Under the pieces are notes generated by a model. It was given only the letters and a program-made list of their open reading frames with translations, had not been told where the DNA came from and did no database searches. This document shows, in pieces, positions 1 to 10,464 of a DNA stretch of 64,000 nucleotides; within the stretch, counting starts at the first letter, position 1; every line of letters starts with the position of its first letter. Location of the stretch: NCBI GenBank assembly GCA_949316235.1, contig OX438744.1, positions 31,182,778 to 31,246,777 of the forward strand. The letters are read 5' to 3'. A program made the position numbers and the translations under genes. The DNA comes from Oegoconia quadripuncta. Its lineage: Eukaryota > Arthropoda > Insecta > Lepidoptera > Autostichidae.

Positions 1-126
1 GGGGCATTTAAAATGCCCTACCACCAACCAAACCAAGTACTTAAACATGTACCCCGCTGGGGATCGAACCCGCGACCTCCGAGTCGTAAACCCAATGTTG
101 TTTACATTGAGCCACGGAGGCGGTTT
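1..126 (-). mobile_element. SINE-A, head region (cut by window edge)
   Basis: Minus-strand copy of a tRNA-derived SINE. On the minus strand it starts with the head GCCTCCGTGGCTCAATG, has a box-B-like GGTTCGATCCCC about 55 bases further on, and continues into the body before the window begins. The best intact relative here is at 8314-8633. It is not a tRNA gene, because the 3' half runs into SINE body rather than closing an acceptor stem. Confidence 0.85.
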
Positions 127-635
127 GAAATCAATCTTTCATTGATCGGGAAAGTGACTTTCGATATCTGGTAATAAATTCCTACTTGATATGACCGCAC
201 AACTGAATAAGTGAATATGTTAGACGCTCTTATGACAACAATGACGAGACTTGGCCATATTTTTACAAGAATTATTTTTGATCGATATTCGCTACGTTTG
301 CGATTAGCAATGCTGGCGCGATCAGCCCATGGATGGTGACCTCTACAGGCATATTAATGCGAGAGTTTATATGATTCGGAGAATAAGTACGTCAAAAATT
401 CCGTCTCGGTTGTTTTTCATTGAAGGCAGTCGACCGGCTATCTAAGTATCTATAACAATCGGAATTTACCAATTAATTTAAATTAGTTTATGTAATGTTT
501 TATTTTATATATTAGACTTTTTATTTGGTCTTTGTCACAAAACGTCTGAGCAAGAAATAAGCACTATTATATTCCATGCTATTTATTTGAATTAGGAATG
601 TATAGGTACTTTAGTTATAATATGAAAATTAATAA
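127..635. other. Unassigned AT-rich sequence
   Basis: No coding frame, repeat boundary or RNA gene was recognised. Confidence 0.5.
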
Positions 636-883
636 TTTTTTTATGCACAACGGGTTGGTACTTGACCTCAATCACACCTGATCTCTGACAACCGGAACAC
701 AACAATGCTATTAACATTGCTGCTTGGCGCAGATTTAGATAAGATGGTGGTAGCTAGCCCGGCGGACATTTAATATGCCCTACCACCCCAAACCGAGTAC
801 TAAACATGTACCCCGCTGGGGATCCAACCCGCGAGCTCCGATTCGTAAACCGTATGTTGTTTACATTGAGACGCGGAGGCGGT
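636..883 (-). mobile_element. SINE-A, near full length with internal deletion
   Basis: Runs on the minus strand from the head (883) to the tail (ATGCACAACGGGTTGG on the plus strand at about 641). Compared with 8314-8633 it lacks roughly 100 bases of the body: the segment with the GGTTTCCGGGTCAGTACG word is missing. Its box B reads GGTTGGATCCCC, so the Pol III promoter is already mutated. Confidence 0.85.
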
Positions 884-1580
884 TATGTAGGTACCTAAGA
901 TATATTATTCTGGCTGTTTGTGATAAGCGCGCTTCCGCAACTTTACCTACTTCTCACACATTATTGTGTTTTGATGGAAGACAAGGGGATTCACAACTAA
1001 TCACGGTGTTAATAAAAACTGCTGTATTTTATCCTTCCTTACTTTGCATAGTAAATCTTTAAGGTAACGTCCTCATCTCATTTCTCAAAGTCTCCTTTCA
1101 ATCAGACACTAAAGCAACAATGAACTGCTCACCGGAGTCGCTAGGTGTCGCTAGTAGCTTCAGGCGTGGAAGCTCCATTTAATTAAGTAAACGCGGAAAA
1201 TAATTTCCAAGGAAAATATATTATGCTGGATAAATTTGCAGGATAGGTATAGCGTTGTCTTTCAGCTTTTAAGTTTGTTGATTCTTTTCTGAGTTTAAGT
1301 TATTGTATTTGCATGGAAATTTCAAACATAGGGATTACAAATGATATTTCAGGTCATGTAACCTGTGATGACTTGTGACACTGAAAGGTGCTCTCTCGCT
1401 AAGGGCCTAGAAAGATCAAGGTCACACAACGAGCTATGGCGACGTGTGCTTATAGGTATGTGGGCGACGACAATGCTCGGTGTTCGACTACGACTTCCAT
1501 GTTTCCCAAATTAAGGCTTTTGGACCCAAATTTAGGGCGGCAATATACCAATTCGGCTCAATCCGTCTAAATCGAGAAAA
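884..1580. other. Unassigned sequence
   Basis: AT-rich. No gene or repeat was recognised; the ORFs here look like chance frames. Confidence 0.45.
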
Positions 1581-1798
1581 TATTGGATATTTACCTATGA
1601 AATTGGAGTTTTTTTTCTTCGTTAATCATATGTACCAATTCCTGCGTTTTTCAAAGCTATATCCAAATTTGTTTTTTATTTGGAAAATGGAATATTATTT
1701 TAAGGTTTCACATGAAATATTTTTTTATTTCTCGGCTAAATCACATAATAAAAAAAATTGAACAGAGCTCTTTTCATGTGCTTCCGATAATCAATCAA

Positions 1799-1945
1799 TC
1801 AATCAAATCAAATACTCTTTATTGCACAATTAACAAAAGCTACATGAAGAATACAGCGTACATCATTAATCGCAAAAAAAGGCGGCCTTATGGCTAACAG
1901 CGATCTCTTCCACGCAAACCTTAGGGTAAAGATACAAGCTACCAG
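1799..1945 (-). mobile_element. LINE 3'-tail fragment inside MITE-G
   Basis: Plus-strand words AATACTCTTTATTGCAC and GGCGGCCTTATGGCTAACAG are the reversed 3' end of a common lepidopteran LINE tail. Related tails occur at 12165-12290 (plus) and 37305-37420 (minus). No coding sequence remains. Confidence 0.6.
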
Positions 1946-2084
1946 TAGGTGAGGTTTGCACTAATAGTAGCAATACGGGTGTATTTTATAGTTGGTAAAA
2001 AAATATAACGTAAAGATAAAAATGTTATCCGATAATACACACAAAGTTGGAATTGGTTTAAAAAACAAATGACGTTCATAAGTG

Positions 2085-2146
2085 CATATTGTATTGCCTA
2101 CATGAATAAATGATTTTCATTTCATTTCATTTCATTTCATTTCATT
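2085..2146 (+). repeat. Retrotransposon tail ending in a (TTTCA)n microsatellite
   Basis: TACATGAATAAATGATTT is followed by about six TTTCA units (2114-2146). A polyadenylation-like AATAAA just before a simple repeat is typical of LINE 3' ends. Confidence 0.5.
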
Positions 2147-2470
2147 GCCGTTCCCAAAAAAAATTCAAGGTTTCACATGAAATATTTTTTTATTTCTGGG
2201 CTAAGTCACATAACAAAAAATATTTGAACAGAGAGAACTCTTTTCATGTGCTTCCCATAATCATTTCTTAGATTCGCTGAAACTTTTATAAAGCGGTTTT
2301 TTTTTTTAATTAACTCTGCCTATATTTAATGTTATCCGATAATACACATAAAGTTTAGCTAAATTTGGATTTGCCGTTCCCAAAAAAAATCAAAAATGTT
2401 TGTACGGAGATAACAGTCTAAATGAAATTCTTCATACAAAACACCAATTTCATAGGTAGGGACCTAATAT

Positions 2471-2651
2471 TTGATTTGTTGTAAAAGAATATTTGTTTAG
2501 TTATTTTTTCAACAAATTATATATTACTTAAAATTAAATTACATAAGAATAATAAACAACACTGCGCAGAATTAATTATTACCCCGATGCAATGCAATGA
2601 CACAACACGTGGTAAAACACCGGGAAATGAAAACTAAAGCACTTCATTATT
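2471..2651. other. Unassigned AT-rich spacer
   Basis: Nothing recognised. Confidence 0.4.
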
Positions 2652-2828
2652 GAGCGTCTGTGGTTCAGCAGTTAAAACGCGGTCTCCCAAATTGGGAGGT
2701 CCGGGTTCGATACCCAGGCAGGCCATGTACCAATGAGTTTTAAAATAATTTAATTACTTATGTCCATTTAACCAACTGCTCTTAAAGGGTAAAGGAAAAA
2801 CATCGTGAAGAATCCTGCATGATGATGA
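2652..2828 (+). mobile_element. SINE-D
   Basis: The tRNA-like head has an A-box-like TGGTTCAGCAGTT and a B-box GGTTCGATACC, then CCAGGCAGGCCATGTACCAA and the body. Matching copies lie on the minus strand at 27903-28188 and 56318-56586. Similarity fades after the word ATCCTGCATG, so this copy lacks the 3' end seen in the other two. Confidence 0.8.
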
Positions 2829-3416
2829 CACTGACATAGACATATTTATTTGACACCGCACTATAGCAATAAGATTATTAATAAAACCAAGAAAATTACT
2901 ACAATATACAGAAACAGGGAGATTTTGAAATGCGGTGAGTGCAGTGTGATGTCGAAAATGGACTCCATCGCAACATATGCTGTAGCAATTGTTACAGCGC
3001 TGGTTTTCAGAGGAGCCCAACGTAAAGAGCCTCCGATGCGATGCGGAAAGTTGTACTAGTTGTGCAAATACATACATATAACTAAATACAACAGTTGCAT
3101 ATAGATAAAAATTAAACGTTATTTAATATACTGAATATTTATACTGGTAATTTTTAAGAATATGACGAAGGCAAGAATAACATAAATATATGAATGAGTA
3201 ATCTGTATTACTCTTTCATATATTTATGTTGGTTGTATATCATCATACTGCTTCCCCATAAGTAGTATGATAATATAATATAATTATAAATGGTTTGTCG
3301 CCACGTCAACGCACGCAACAGGTGCTTACTATACAAAATTACAAATGGTTATATGAAATTACATGGTAGAATTACGTATACATCTAATTAACCGAAAGAC
3401 GTACACTGTTGTATAA
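2829..3416. other. Unassigned sequence with an AT hairpin
   Basis: No gene recognised. Holds two neighbouring inverted repeats near 3178-3275, the first listed separately. Confidence 0.4.
3178..3229. repeat. AT-rich inverted repeat (hairpin, about 24-bp arms)
   Basis: AACATAAATATATGAA and TTCATATATTTATGTT pair across a very short loop, with one mismatch. A second, weaker palindrome (ATCATACTGCTT / AAGTAGTATGAT) follows at about 3240-3273. Could be a cruciform-prone site or a decayed MITE. Confidence 0.6.
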
Positions 3417-3745
3417 AGGCATCCCCCAAAGATCTCCACAACGATCTAGTCCAGTAAGGATACACCTTTAACTTCCTATAATTTTAAAGGCGGTGATTTT
3501 TTGCACATGTACCTGTCCAGTGATAAAATAAAAAAAAATTCAAAGAAATCGGTAGCTTGCTTTAGTTATAATACACATATTTAGTAATAAAACATAGACT
3601 ATATGATTAAAATTACCGCTGTTAATTACATTGCGTCGTGGAATATACTTAGAACCCCTGTAACTATTTTCAAAAAAATCAGTCCCACGCTGCCCTGATC
3701 CAGCGGATTCCCGCGATCTTTACCGAATCGTCAATCGGTCTTTCG
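3417..3745 (-). pseudogene. LINE ORF C-terminal remnant, split by a 228-bp insertion
   Basis: Minus-strand translation of 3686-3745 contains DSVKIAGIRWI. This matches the C-terminal peptide (D-L-V-K-x-A-G-x-R-W-M-Q) of an endonuclease/reverse-transcriptase LINE very common in Lepidoptera. The continuation, LDRCGDLWG, is encoded at 3417-3452. A more complete copy is at 24979-25190. The two halves are separated by 3453-3680, flanked by AGTCC at 3448-3452 and 3681-3685. Confidence 0.7.
3453..3680. mobile_element. 228-bp insertion in a LINE remnant, AGTCC target duplication
   Basis: AT-rich insert beginning AGTAAGGATACACC. No terminal inverted repeats or tRNA-like head were seen. The reading of the LINE peptide on both sides shows it is an insertion; its class is unknown. 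Confidence 0.55.
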
Positions 3746-4259
3746 GCTAATATGATGATGACATCTAATTATATCAATTAATAAGAGCCCTTTTTTAAAA
3801 AACAAATCAAATTTCGAACATGAATACAACTCGGTGACTGAGTCAGTCAACTTTTGTATTTATGTATGTTCGCCCATTGATAATTTTTTTCTTTGAAAGG
3901 GTTTACCGTCAGAGTGGTCCTATATGAGATAAGATGAGGTTAAGATCTGATGATGCACTCCGAGGATAGAGGGTGGAAATCATGAATTCAATTGTTTTGC
4001 CACATATTTACGGTTCAATTAATTAATTCTAAATAAGTTTACTTCAGCAATCTACAAAATCCATATCGAATGTAACTTCTGTTGTGTCATAAAAATCGCC
4101 TTTTTTACGACAAAATCGTCTAACAACCACTCAGAAATCCCAGCTTTTCAACATCCACCCTTATTATGTTATTAGCAATATGCAATTTGCTACACAAAAA
4201 ATAGCGACTGTATTTTATATTGTGCCGTGTAGTATGCAGTTGTGACCTTTTACCGCGGT
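3746..4259. other. Unassigned sequence
   Basis: No feature recognised. Confidence 0.4.
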
Positions 4260-4460
4260 CTAATTACCATTAGTGAAGTTTCGATTCAGCGCATCAAGCG
4301 GCTGGTTGGAAAGTGTAGGAGAATGTGGGTCTAGAGAAGTGGTCGCTGTGGCGCTGGGAAGGGGCAAGACCGATCGATGCTGTGTGCGCGCGCTGCTGGT
4401 GACGTCACCGTCGCCGGGTCGGCCAGCGAAATGCTTTTGGGCCATCGGCAAATAACCATA
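4260..4460. promoter_or_regulatory. GC-rich patch with a CRE palindrome
   Basis: A short GC-rich island in AT-rich surroundings. It contains GGTGACGTCACC (about 4399), a perfect cAMP-response-element/ATF-type palindrome, next to GTGTGCGCGCGC. Two overlapping opposite-strand open frames here look like consequences of composition. A regulatory role is inference only. Confidence 0.3.
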
Positions 4461-4656
4461 TTTGACTATACTACACACTTGGGCTCGCAATACCACAGGC
4501 GTTAAAAAGGCAATGATTATCGTGATCGCGTTGCCCCGCCAAAAAAGCAAGAAAAATTACAAAATCTTCAATACATGTAGGTTAGGTCGGTACTAACAAT
4601 AATTCAAATACAGTAGATTTTTAACGTAATTTCTAAAAAAAGAAGTCAGTATTTAG

Positions 4657-5046
4657 ATAGTCCCAAACTAGGCAAAACCTGTAAAATAGATAACGAATAA
4701 TATGCATGCATGAATCCCAACTAATCTCAACTAATTAATACAAATGCGAAAGTTTGTGAGTGTGTATGCGTGTTTGTTACCTCTTCATGCCTAAACGGCT
4801 GGACAGATTTGGATGTAATTTGTTTGATAGACAGATTAGGACCTGGATTAATAAATAGACCACTGTATTTTGCTGAACCGATTTTGATGAAATGTTCTAC
4901 GCGAACTAAGTCGCGGGCGACAGCTATATTTTTATAAACGTTCATAACCGGAAATAAATGTTCGTATTCCACACAAACATTTACCTCTAACGGGATTCGA
5001 ACCCGCAACCAATTCACCCATTCACCCATTAGACCAATCGGTCGTC
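4657..5046 (-). mobile_element. SINE-C, split by a nested repeat K
   Basis: The tRNA-like head ends near 5046 (box B on the minus strand GGTTCGAATCCCG). The shared body follows at 4925-4985 and the 3' end at 4657-4700. The middle is interrupted at about 4713-4924 by a repeat K copy. Compare the uninterrupted copy at 60550-60755. Confidence 0.75.
4713..4924 (+). mobile_element. Repeat K nested in SINE-C
   Basis: Runs from AATACAAATGCGAAAGTTT to AAGTCGCGGGCGACAGCTA, like the copies at 9131-9340 (plus) and 26690-26901 (minus). The CTAG-like end allows a Helitron reading and the 3' homology allows an RTE-type LINE reading; I do not decide between them. Confidence 0.65.
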
Positions 5047-5574
5047 GGCTTCCGTTTTGACTTTCGGCCACGGGGCCTTTAAAAGTAGGTAGTATCACAA
5101 TCTTGGTATATGATCTTGGTTCAGTATTTCTTCGAATTCTATTTAATGAATTCCCCTAAATTATCGGCTTATTTTACGAACCGCAAGATATAATTTTATT
5201 TATAAATGAAAATTGCGAATGTTTATTTTATAAAAACATGTTGACAGGGTTATTCAAACAAACTTTCAAGTCCAAATTTTTCGAAATGAATAAACCGATT
5301 CTAATGGAACTTTATATAAGCATAATGCACGTACAAAGATCTAAAAACTCAGTAGAAAATATTATCGAAAAAGATTAGAAAAGTTGTCCATAGTAACAGA
5401 AAAAATGCAATATATTCTTATAAATTCGAAATTTAGAAAATGTTTACCACTATTTACGTTTATGTATCCTTCTTATACGTATACTGATTGAAACCCTCTT
5501 ATTTTATACATTATATACATTTATTATATACATTTATCTTGTTTATAATATTTTTGCGTGCTAAATGTATGTTT
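5047..5574. other. Unassigned AT-rich sequence
   Basis: No gene or repeat recognised. Confidence 0.4.
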
Positions 5575-5757
5575 ATAAAAGAAAAAGAAGAGAACAATGA
5601 TCTGGTGAGTTTCTTATGCCGCTTCTTTTCCCACAGATAATTTCCATTTCATTAGTAAATGAACTAATATAATGTATTATTACCAGTACATTTAAATTGA
5701 CATTCAACGAATGTTCATGTACTTATAGGTTGAAATAAATGCTTGAATGCTGAAATT
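5575..5757 (+). mobile_element. Tail-Z (LINE 3' UTR) copy
   Basis: Contains GAGAACAATGATCTGGTGAG, GCCGCTTCTTTTCCCACAG and AAATTGACATTCAACGAATG. The same word order is seen at 13345-13515 (plus) and, reversed, at 7562-7785. Probably the non-coding 3' end of a truncated LINE. Confidence 0.6.
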
Positions 5758-6594
5758 TTCCTTAACTTATGAATACTTAGACGACGGATTGGTGCTACTA
5801 GTGCGAACTAGTGCGTTATCGTGGCTATATCATAAACCAATATACGCATGTATATTGTACGACGTTTTTCAAATTTAAAGCATATTTTACCACTGATCTA
5901 AACACAAGGAGATCAGCGATATTTTATTCACCGGTCTGATGGTGTTAACGCTTGGCTGTATGAGACATAATGTTCCTTGCCGTAGCAAATAGTGCGGTTA
6001 TAGAATATAACTTCACTATTTGCGTTTATACCACATGCATGTGTTATGAGCGGCTGAATTTTACATTTTTTTAAGCTTATGCTTGTTCAAAATGCAATTT
6101 TCCACTGAGAAGAACAACCAAGAAACTCGAAGGGTTGCTCTTTTAAAATCAGGCTTTACATCAAAAGGGTTTTTACATTTCATTATTAATTGTGAAATAT
6201 GCGAAATATGTGAAGCATGCGAACGATCTGATTATGTCCAGGGATGATTATCATCTAAATAGTCTGATATATTATGCTTTGTTAATAAGTAACGTACGTC
6301 TACGTAACCTTGTAAAGTGTAACGTTTTGGTATGTCTAATTATTTCTTCGAATTCTTTCAATGAATTCCAAATAAATGGCGGCACATGTAAAAGTACTTA
6401 AACCAAATCATTACACGTGAAATTGTTGAAGATGTCTGGAAAAATAACTACTCTGTAAAGCTTCTAAGCGAGTTGGACGGCATATTTTTCAATATATTTG
6501 CAATTGTGTGGTACAGAGTTTTTGTGCTTCTAATTATATTATTTATTTATATACCTACAGTGCGACTTAGTGCACTGTGTTTTCAAGCCGTGGT
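5758..6594. other. Unassigned sequence
   Basis: No coding or repeat signal recognised. Confidence 0.4.
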
Positions 6595-7255
6595 TTGGGT
6601 AAAAAGGGTGTCCAAAAAGGCGACTGTGGGATTTGCCACCAAAATACATGTGTATAGATTTGCACGTTTCAATGGCGATGGACTCACCTCCTGTCACGTG
6701 TGCATTTCTGTATATACTGCCTGTAAGGGACAAGTCGACATTCCTTGTTAAGTACCTCGATAAAATAACTTTAGTCGATGTTTTTTTAAAAAAATAAAAT
6801 AAAAAAAAAAGTTATTTTTTCAAACAAATTAATTACGTATTCTAGTGAAAGCTTCCTCTTAAATGTAATTGATAAACTGACAACGTTGCATCAAGTTAAA
6901 CAATGAATTACGCCATCTACTATCCTACCAATCAGTCAATCGCCGTGTAAACTTGTATAGTGTGCGTTAAGAGTAATTTTCTTCGATTTATTTGTATATT
7001 TCTTGACCACCGAAGTAAATAAGATATTTTAATTTGGATATCGGATTTAGAGTTATTTTGAATTAAATAACATGCATATAAAGGGAATGTCGGGTTGTCC
7101 CTTACACGCAGTATATTTCAAAAGGCGAACCGTGGTGTTGTATCAAGCGTTAAACTTTTAATGTTTGAAACACCCAAACGCTAATGTTGGGTTACCTCTG
7201 ACCCCACAATTTGGGATATGTGACGTTTTGTAGGTATGTGACTTAATGGAGGCTT
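6595..7255 (+). mobile_element. Repeat R copy interrupted by a 395-bp MITE
   Basis: The 5' part (6595-6716) holds AAAAAGGCGACTGTGGGA and ATAGATTTGCACGTTTC. The 3' part (7112-7255) holds CAAAAGGCGAACCGTGG and TTTAATGTTTGAAACACCC. The uninterrupted copy at 49283-49540 shows these halves are normally contiguous. The class of repeat R is not known to me. Confidence 0.75.
6717..7111. mobile_element. TA-flanked MITE nested in repeat R
   Basis: Terminal inverted repeats CTGCCTGTAAGGGACAAGTC (left) and, read inward from the right end, CTGCGTGTAAGGGACAACCC; about 25 of 28 bases match. TA (or TATA) is present on both sides, and removing the element restores the repeat R junction. A non-autonomous Tc1/mariner-type element is the likely reading. 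The left end also occurs at 8095. Confidence 0.8.
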
Positions 7256-7561
7256 AACCGACATGACATGCTTGAACCGGCTATGCCTTCGAAGCACTGA
7301 AACTCATTTTAAAATTCCACTAGTGGTCTTTCCTTAACTTCGCTAATCTAAATCGAATAGCGAAAGCGACTACGCCACTAGAGCTTCCCAGTGTTGCCCA
7401 GTTATTTTTTTTTTCGTCTATTATGGGTACTTAGTACTAAGTAGTAGTAGTAACTAAGTAGAAGCTCTAGTCTACTGCCTAGACTAACTTAGTAGTGACA
7501 ATATAGTTAGTACACAAACCAATGAAGTTTTCACAAATGATGTATTAACATTCACTTCAAG
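7256..7561. other. Unassigned, includes an (AGT)n tract
   Basis: Imperfect AGT/ACT trinucleotide repeat at about 7433-7495; otherwise nothing recognised. Confidence 0.4.
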
Positions 7562-7785
7562 CAAACTTCAAACTTCAAGCATTTATTTCAACGTAAGATA
7601 CATGATAGCATTTGTTGAATGTAAATTAAAATCTATTGGAAATAAAAATGGGGCTTAAGCATTTTTCGGTCAGACAGTAGGTATGTCCAAGCTACCACCG
7701 CTTGGAAGGGAAAAAAAAATCTGTGGGAAAAGAAGCGGCGCAAGAAACCCACAGGATCATTTTTCTTTTCTTTTCACTACGATTA
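7562..7785 (-). mobile_element. Tail-Z (LINE 3' UTR) copy
   Basis: Reverse orientation of the repeat at 13345-13515: AAGCATTTATTTCAACGTAA, then GGGAAAAGAAGCGGCGCAAG, then CACAGGATCATTTTTCTTTT. Confidence 0.6.
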
Positions 7786-7949
7786 CACCTCGCTTTGTCC
7801 CAATATCAGAGAAAACGCATAATGTACAATAAATCCTAAACGTGGTGCATTTCAATTTATTTCAATTAGGCAGTATAGTTTTGTGTGTTCAAACGAACCA
7901 TCGTCGTATATAAGCTTTTGATTGAACTACGTCCGTTCCCTTCAGATAA

Positions 7950-8300
7950 TATACTGGTGAGTTTTTTCTACCGTTTTAATGATGCAATTATGTAATAATA
8001 TTTTGCCATAATAATTATCACCAAAAAAAACATCTAAAGATTTGCACGTTTCACGAGTCACCCCCTGTCACGTGTACATTTCTATACACATATACAGCCT
8101 ATAAGGGACAAGTCGACGATCCTTGTTAGGTTATTCCATAACTTTTGTTTGGTGAGTTTTTTTACCGTTTTAATTATGTAATTATGTGGAATACGCTACA
8201 AACACGACCCTCAAATGACACAATTAACGCTTTATTCGATGATGGTTTAAAAAAAAAAATACCTATGCGAATATCTTCTATTTCACTAACCTAACATTAT
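7950..8300 (+). mobile_element. Fragments of repeat R, its MITE and element T
   Basis: 8038-8094 is repeat R, joined at 8095 to the same MITE end (CAGCCTATAAGGGACAAGTC) as at 6717. So the composite was copied, or the MITE hit the same site. 7960-8000 and 8152-8300 carry element T words (GTGAGTTTTTTTACCG, ATTATGTGGAATACGCTAC). Boundaries are approximate. Confidence 0.5.
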
Positions 8301-8313
8301 GTTCTGTTTTTGC

Positions 8314-8633
8314 AACCGCCTCCGTGGCTCAATGTAAACAACATTGGGTTTACGATTCGGAGGTCGCCGGTTCGATCCCCAGCTGGGTACTCGGTTTGGT
8401 TGGTGGTAGGGAATTTTAAATGTCCGCCTGGCTAGCTACCACCATCTTATCTAAATCTGCCGCCAAGCAGCAATGTTAATAGCATTGTTGTGTTCCGGTT
8501 GACAGAGTTACGATAGCCAGTCCCCCAAAGGTGTTGGGGTTTCCGGGTCAGTACGCTTCCACCTTTGACCTCATCTTCACTTAACATCAGGTGTGATTGA
8601 GGTCAAGTAGGTACCCGTCGTGCATAAAAAAAA
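8314..8633 (+). mobile_element. SINE-A, full length
   Basis: The most complete copy in the window. Order: tRNA-like head (8318-8390) with A-box-like TGGCTCAATGT and box B GGTTCGATCCCC; body with TAGCTACCACCATCTTATC and GGTTTCCGGGTCAGTACG; tail CGTCGTGCATAAAAAAAA. It has no protein-coding capacity. The tail is probably what the partner LINE's reverse transcriptase recognises (family knowledge of SINEs, not shown here). Confidence 0.9.
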
Positions 8634-8860
8634 CAATAGAATCAATTCACTCAGTCATGCACCGACTTCTTTCGCGAATTGTCGTATCAAATGCTGACTT
8701 AAATTGTAAAAAAAAATCAAAATGGCGGCACCACAATAGAACCAATTCACTCAGTCTTCCGGTTGTGTTTTCCTACTCTTTGACTCAGTCATACACCGAC
8801 TTCTTTCGCGGATTATCGTACGAAATGCCAATTTATATTGCAAAAAAAAATCCATCACTT
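8634..8860 (+). repeat. Two-unit tandem duplication
   Basis: CAATTCACTCAGTC, CACCGACTTCTTTCGCG and ATTGTAAAAAAAAATC recur in the same order in a second unit. That unit also has about 34 extra bases bounded by two ACTCAGTC words. It follows the SINE-A tail directly. Confidence 0.7.
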
Positions 8861-9130
8861 ACCTACCACAGAAAGTGATCAAAAAACATGCGAGTATCTT
8901 TTATCTATGTATAACAAACTTAATATATTATTTGAATTAATATTGTAATTTTTTGAGTGTTGAGAGTTGTGAGCACAGACTAAAAAAACAATTTTGGTTG
9001 TACGCGGTTATGGTTTTGACCACGGTTTTGGCAATTTCTTCTCAGCAGTCCTATTAAGTTCTCGAGGATTCTAAGAGATGGCGCTGTTTTATTTACTAAG
9101 GAAAGCGCAAAAAGATTTGTTCGCCGACCA
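8861..9130. other. Unassigned spacer
   Basis: Nothing recognised. Confidence 0.4.
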
Positions 9131-9340
9131 TACTAACTAATATTATAAATGCGAAAGTTTGGATGTTTGTTTGTTTGTTTGGTACTGATTTGGATGACAG
9201 TTGGTATGTAGGTCGAATATACACTGGATTAATACATAGGATATTATTTATCCCGTTAAAGTGAGTAGTTCCCGCGGGATAAACAAATTTCCGCGATAAA
9301 GTTATTCCACGCAGGCTAAGCCGCGGGCGAAAAGCTAGTG
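9131..9340 (+). mobile_element. Repeat K copy
   Basis: AATATTATAAATGCGAAAG, a short (TTTG)n tract, then GCCGCGGGCGAAAAGCTAGT at the end. Same termini as at 4713-4924 and, inverted, 26690-26901. Confidence 0.7.
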
Positions 9341-9705
9341 GCATATAAATCAATGAACTCCACGTGTATTAAACGGGCTTATCAACATTAAATTGACAGG
9401 CGATCTATTTTTTAAACGAATCATTACGTCAATACAATGCAACACTTCTTTATCGTAGTTTAAAACTATTTATAAAGTGCGTCAGAAGTACTGCGAGCGT
9501 AGATTCTATATTGCTTACTCAGAAATTACATATGTACTTAGTTTTATCAGCAAGTTCAATAACTTTTATCAATATAAAAGTATTCATTATCCACACTTCT
9601 ATCTTATTAGAATTTATCTGATCTTGGATTAGTAGACTAACCATGTATATATAATTTTTCATATATTTTTTTTCGTAATAAGTACTGCAGGAATATTTTT
9701 TTTTA
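9341..9705. other. Unassigned sequence
   Basis: Nothing recognised. Confidence 0.4.
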
Positions 9706-9775
9706 ATGCATAACGGGTTGGTACTTGACCTGATATTAAGTGAAGATAAAGTCGAAGGTGGAAGCGTATATACTG
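9706..9775 (-). mobile_element. SINE-A tail fragment
   Basis: Plus-strand ATGCATAACGGGTTGGTACT followed by a reversed piece of the SINE-A 3' body; 5' truncated. Confidence 0.75.
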
Positions 9776-10244
9776 ACTGAATATTCTGATAAACATTTAG
9801 TTAGACTTACTAAAGTTGACATGTCGCTATGGGCCACATCAACTCTTTACAGCAGTCTATTTTAGCAGCTAGCTTACATTTTGCAATCATTAATCGTTAC
9901 TTTTGTAGGTAGGCAAGTCCAAATGGCGTGCCCATGGAAATAAGTGAATATTAGTATGACGGAGACAGCATACGTTTATACATATAAAATAATGAGGTCA
10001 CTATGGCGGTGAACCCTATGAAACAAATCGAGTGATTATCAAATTATCAATGGGTGAACGAACAGTGAATATACATATAAAATACTTATATGTATACGAA
10101 TATAGAACCTCTTCCTTTATTGGATCTCTGTTAATAAAAGGAACTAGGAAACAGGCAGGATTGGGCGATCATGTTAGACGGATTTCATGACGTTGACTTA
10201 TTAATCATTAAGTTTGGATATTTAAAATTGTTGTTATGTAGTTT
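9776..10244. other. Unassigned sequence
   Basis: No gene seen. Confidence 0.4.
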
Positions 10245-10464
10245 CTCACAGCGCCATCTAGTTCCACACTAAGTAACTAGGCTTGGTTACCAGACGGTTG
10301 ATAAACTACACAAATACATTTTTTTTGTAAATAAATGAAAAACATCAATAACTCGGGAATACATGTCTGTATTCATCATACAAACATATGCCCCTAGCGG
10401 GATTCGAACCCGCGACCTTTTGGTATAGCAGCAGAGTTCCTAACCACTACAGCAAACAGGTCGT
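10245..10464 (-). mobile_element. SINE-B, near full length
   Basis: Minus-strand head ACGACCTGTTTGCTGTAGTG at 10464, box B GGTTCGAATCCCG, body word ATGATGAATACAGACATGTA, and 3' end with GATGGCGCTGTGAG. A-box and B-box spacing fit a tRNA-derived Pol III promoter. Confidence 0.85.

Larger units (their letters stand above)
1581..2470. mobile_element. MITE-G mosaic: partially duplicated and interrupted
   Basis: Both termini match the intact MITE-G at 47047-47474 (left ATTTACCTATGAAATTGG, right CCAATTTCATAGGTAGG). The inside is scrambled. The stretch GGTTTCACATGAAATATTT to GTGCTTCC occurs twice, at about 1704-1785 and 2168-2255. A piece matching ATGTTATCCGATAATACACA occurs at about 2022 and again at about 2331. 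This fits a partial tandem duplication in which the first unit later received two retrotransposon tails (1799-1945 and about 2057-2146). Confidence 0.75.

Noticed and set aside
2114..2146. Possible CRISPR-like or satellite repeat
   Set aside because: It is a simple (TTTCA)n microsatellite; no spacer-repeat arrays exist in the window.
2754..3077. 107-codon minus-strand frame
   Set aside because: Overlaps the SINE-D 3' region and an opposite frame; no domain.
4727..5098. 123-codon minus-strand frame
   Set aside because: Runs through SINE-C and the nested repeat K, so it is a frame across repeats, not a gene.
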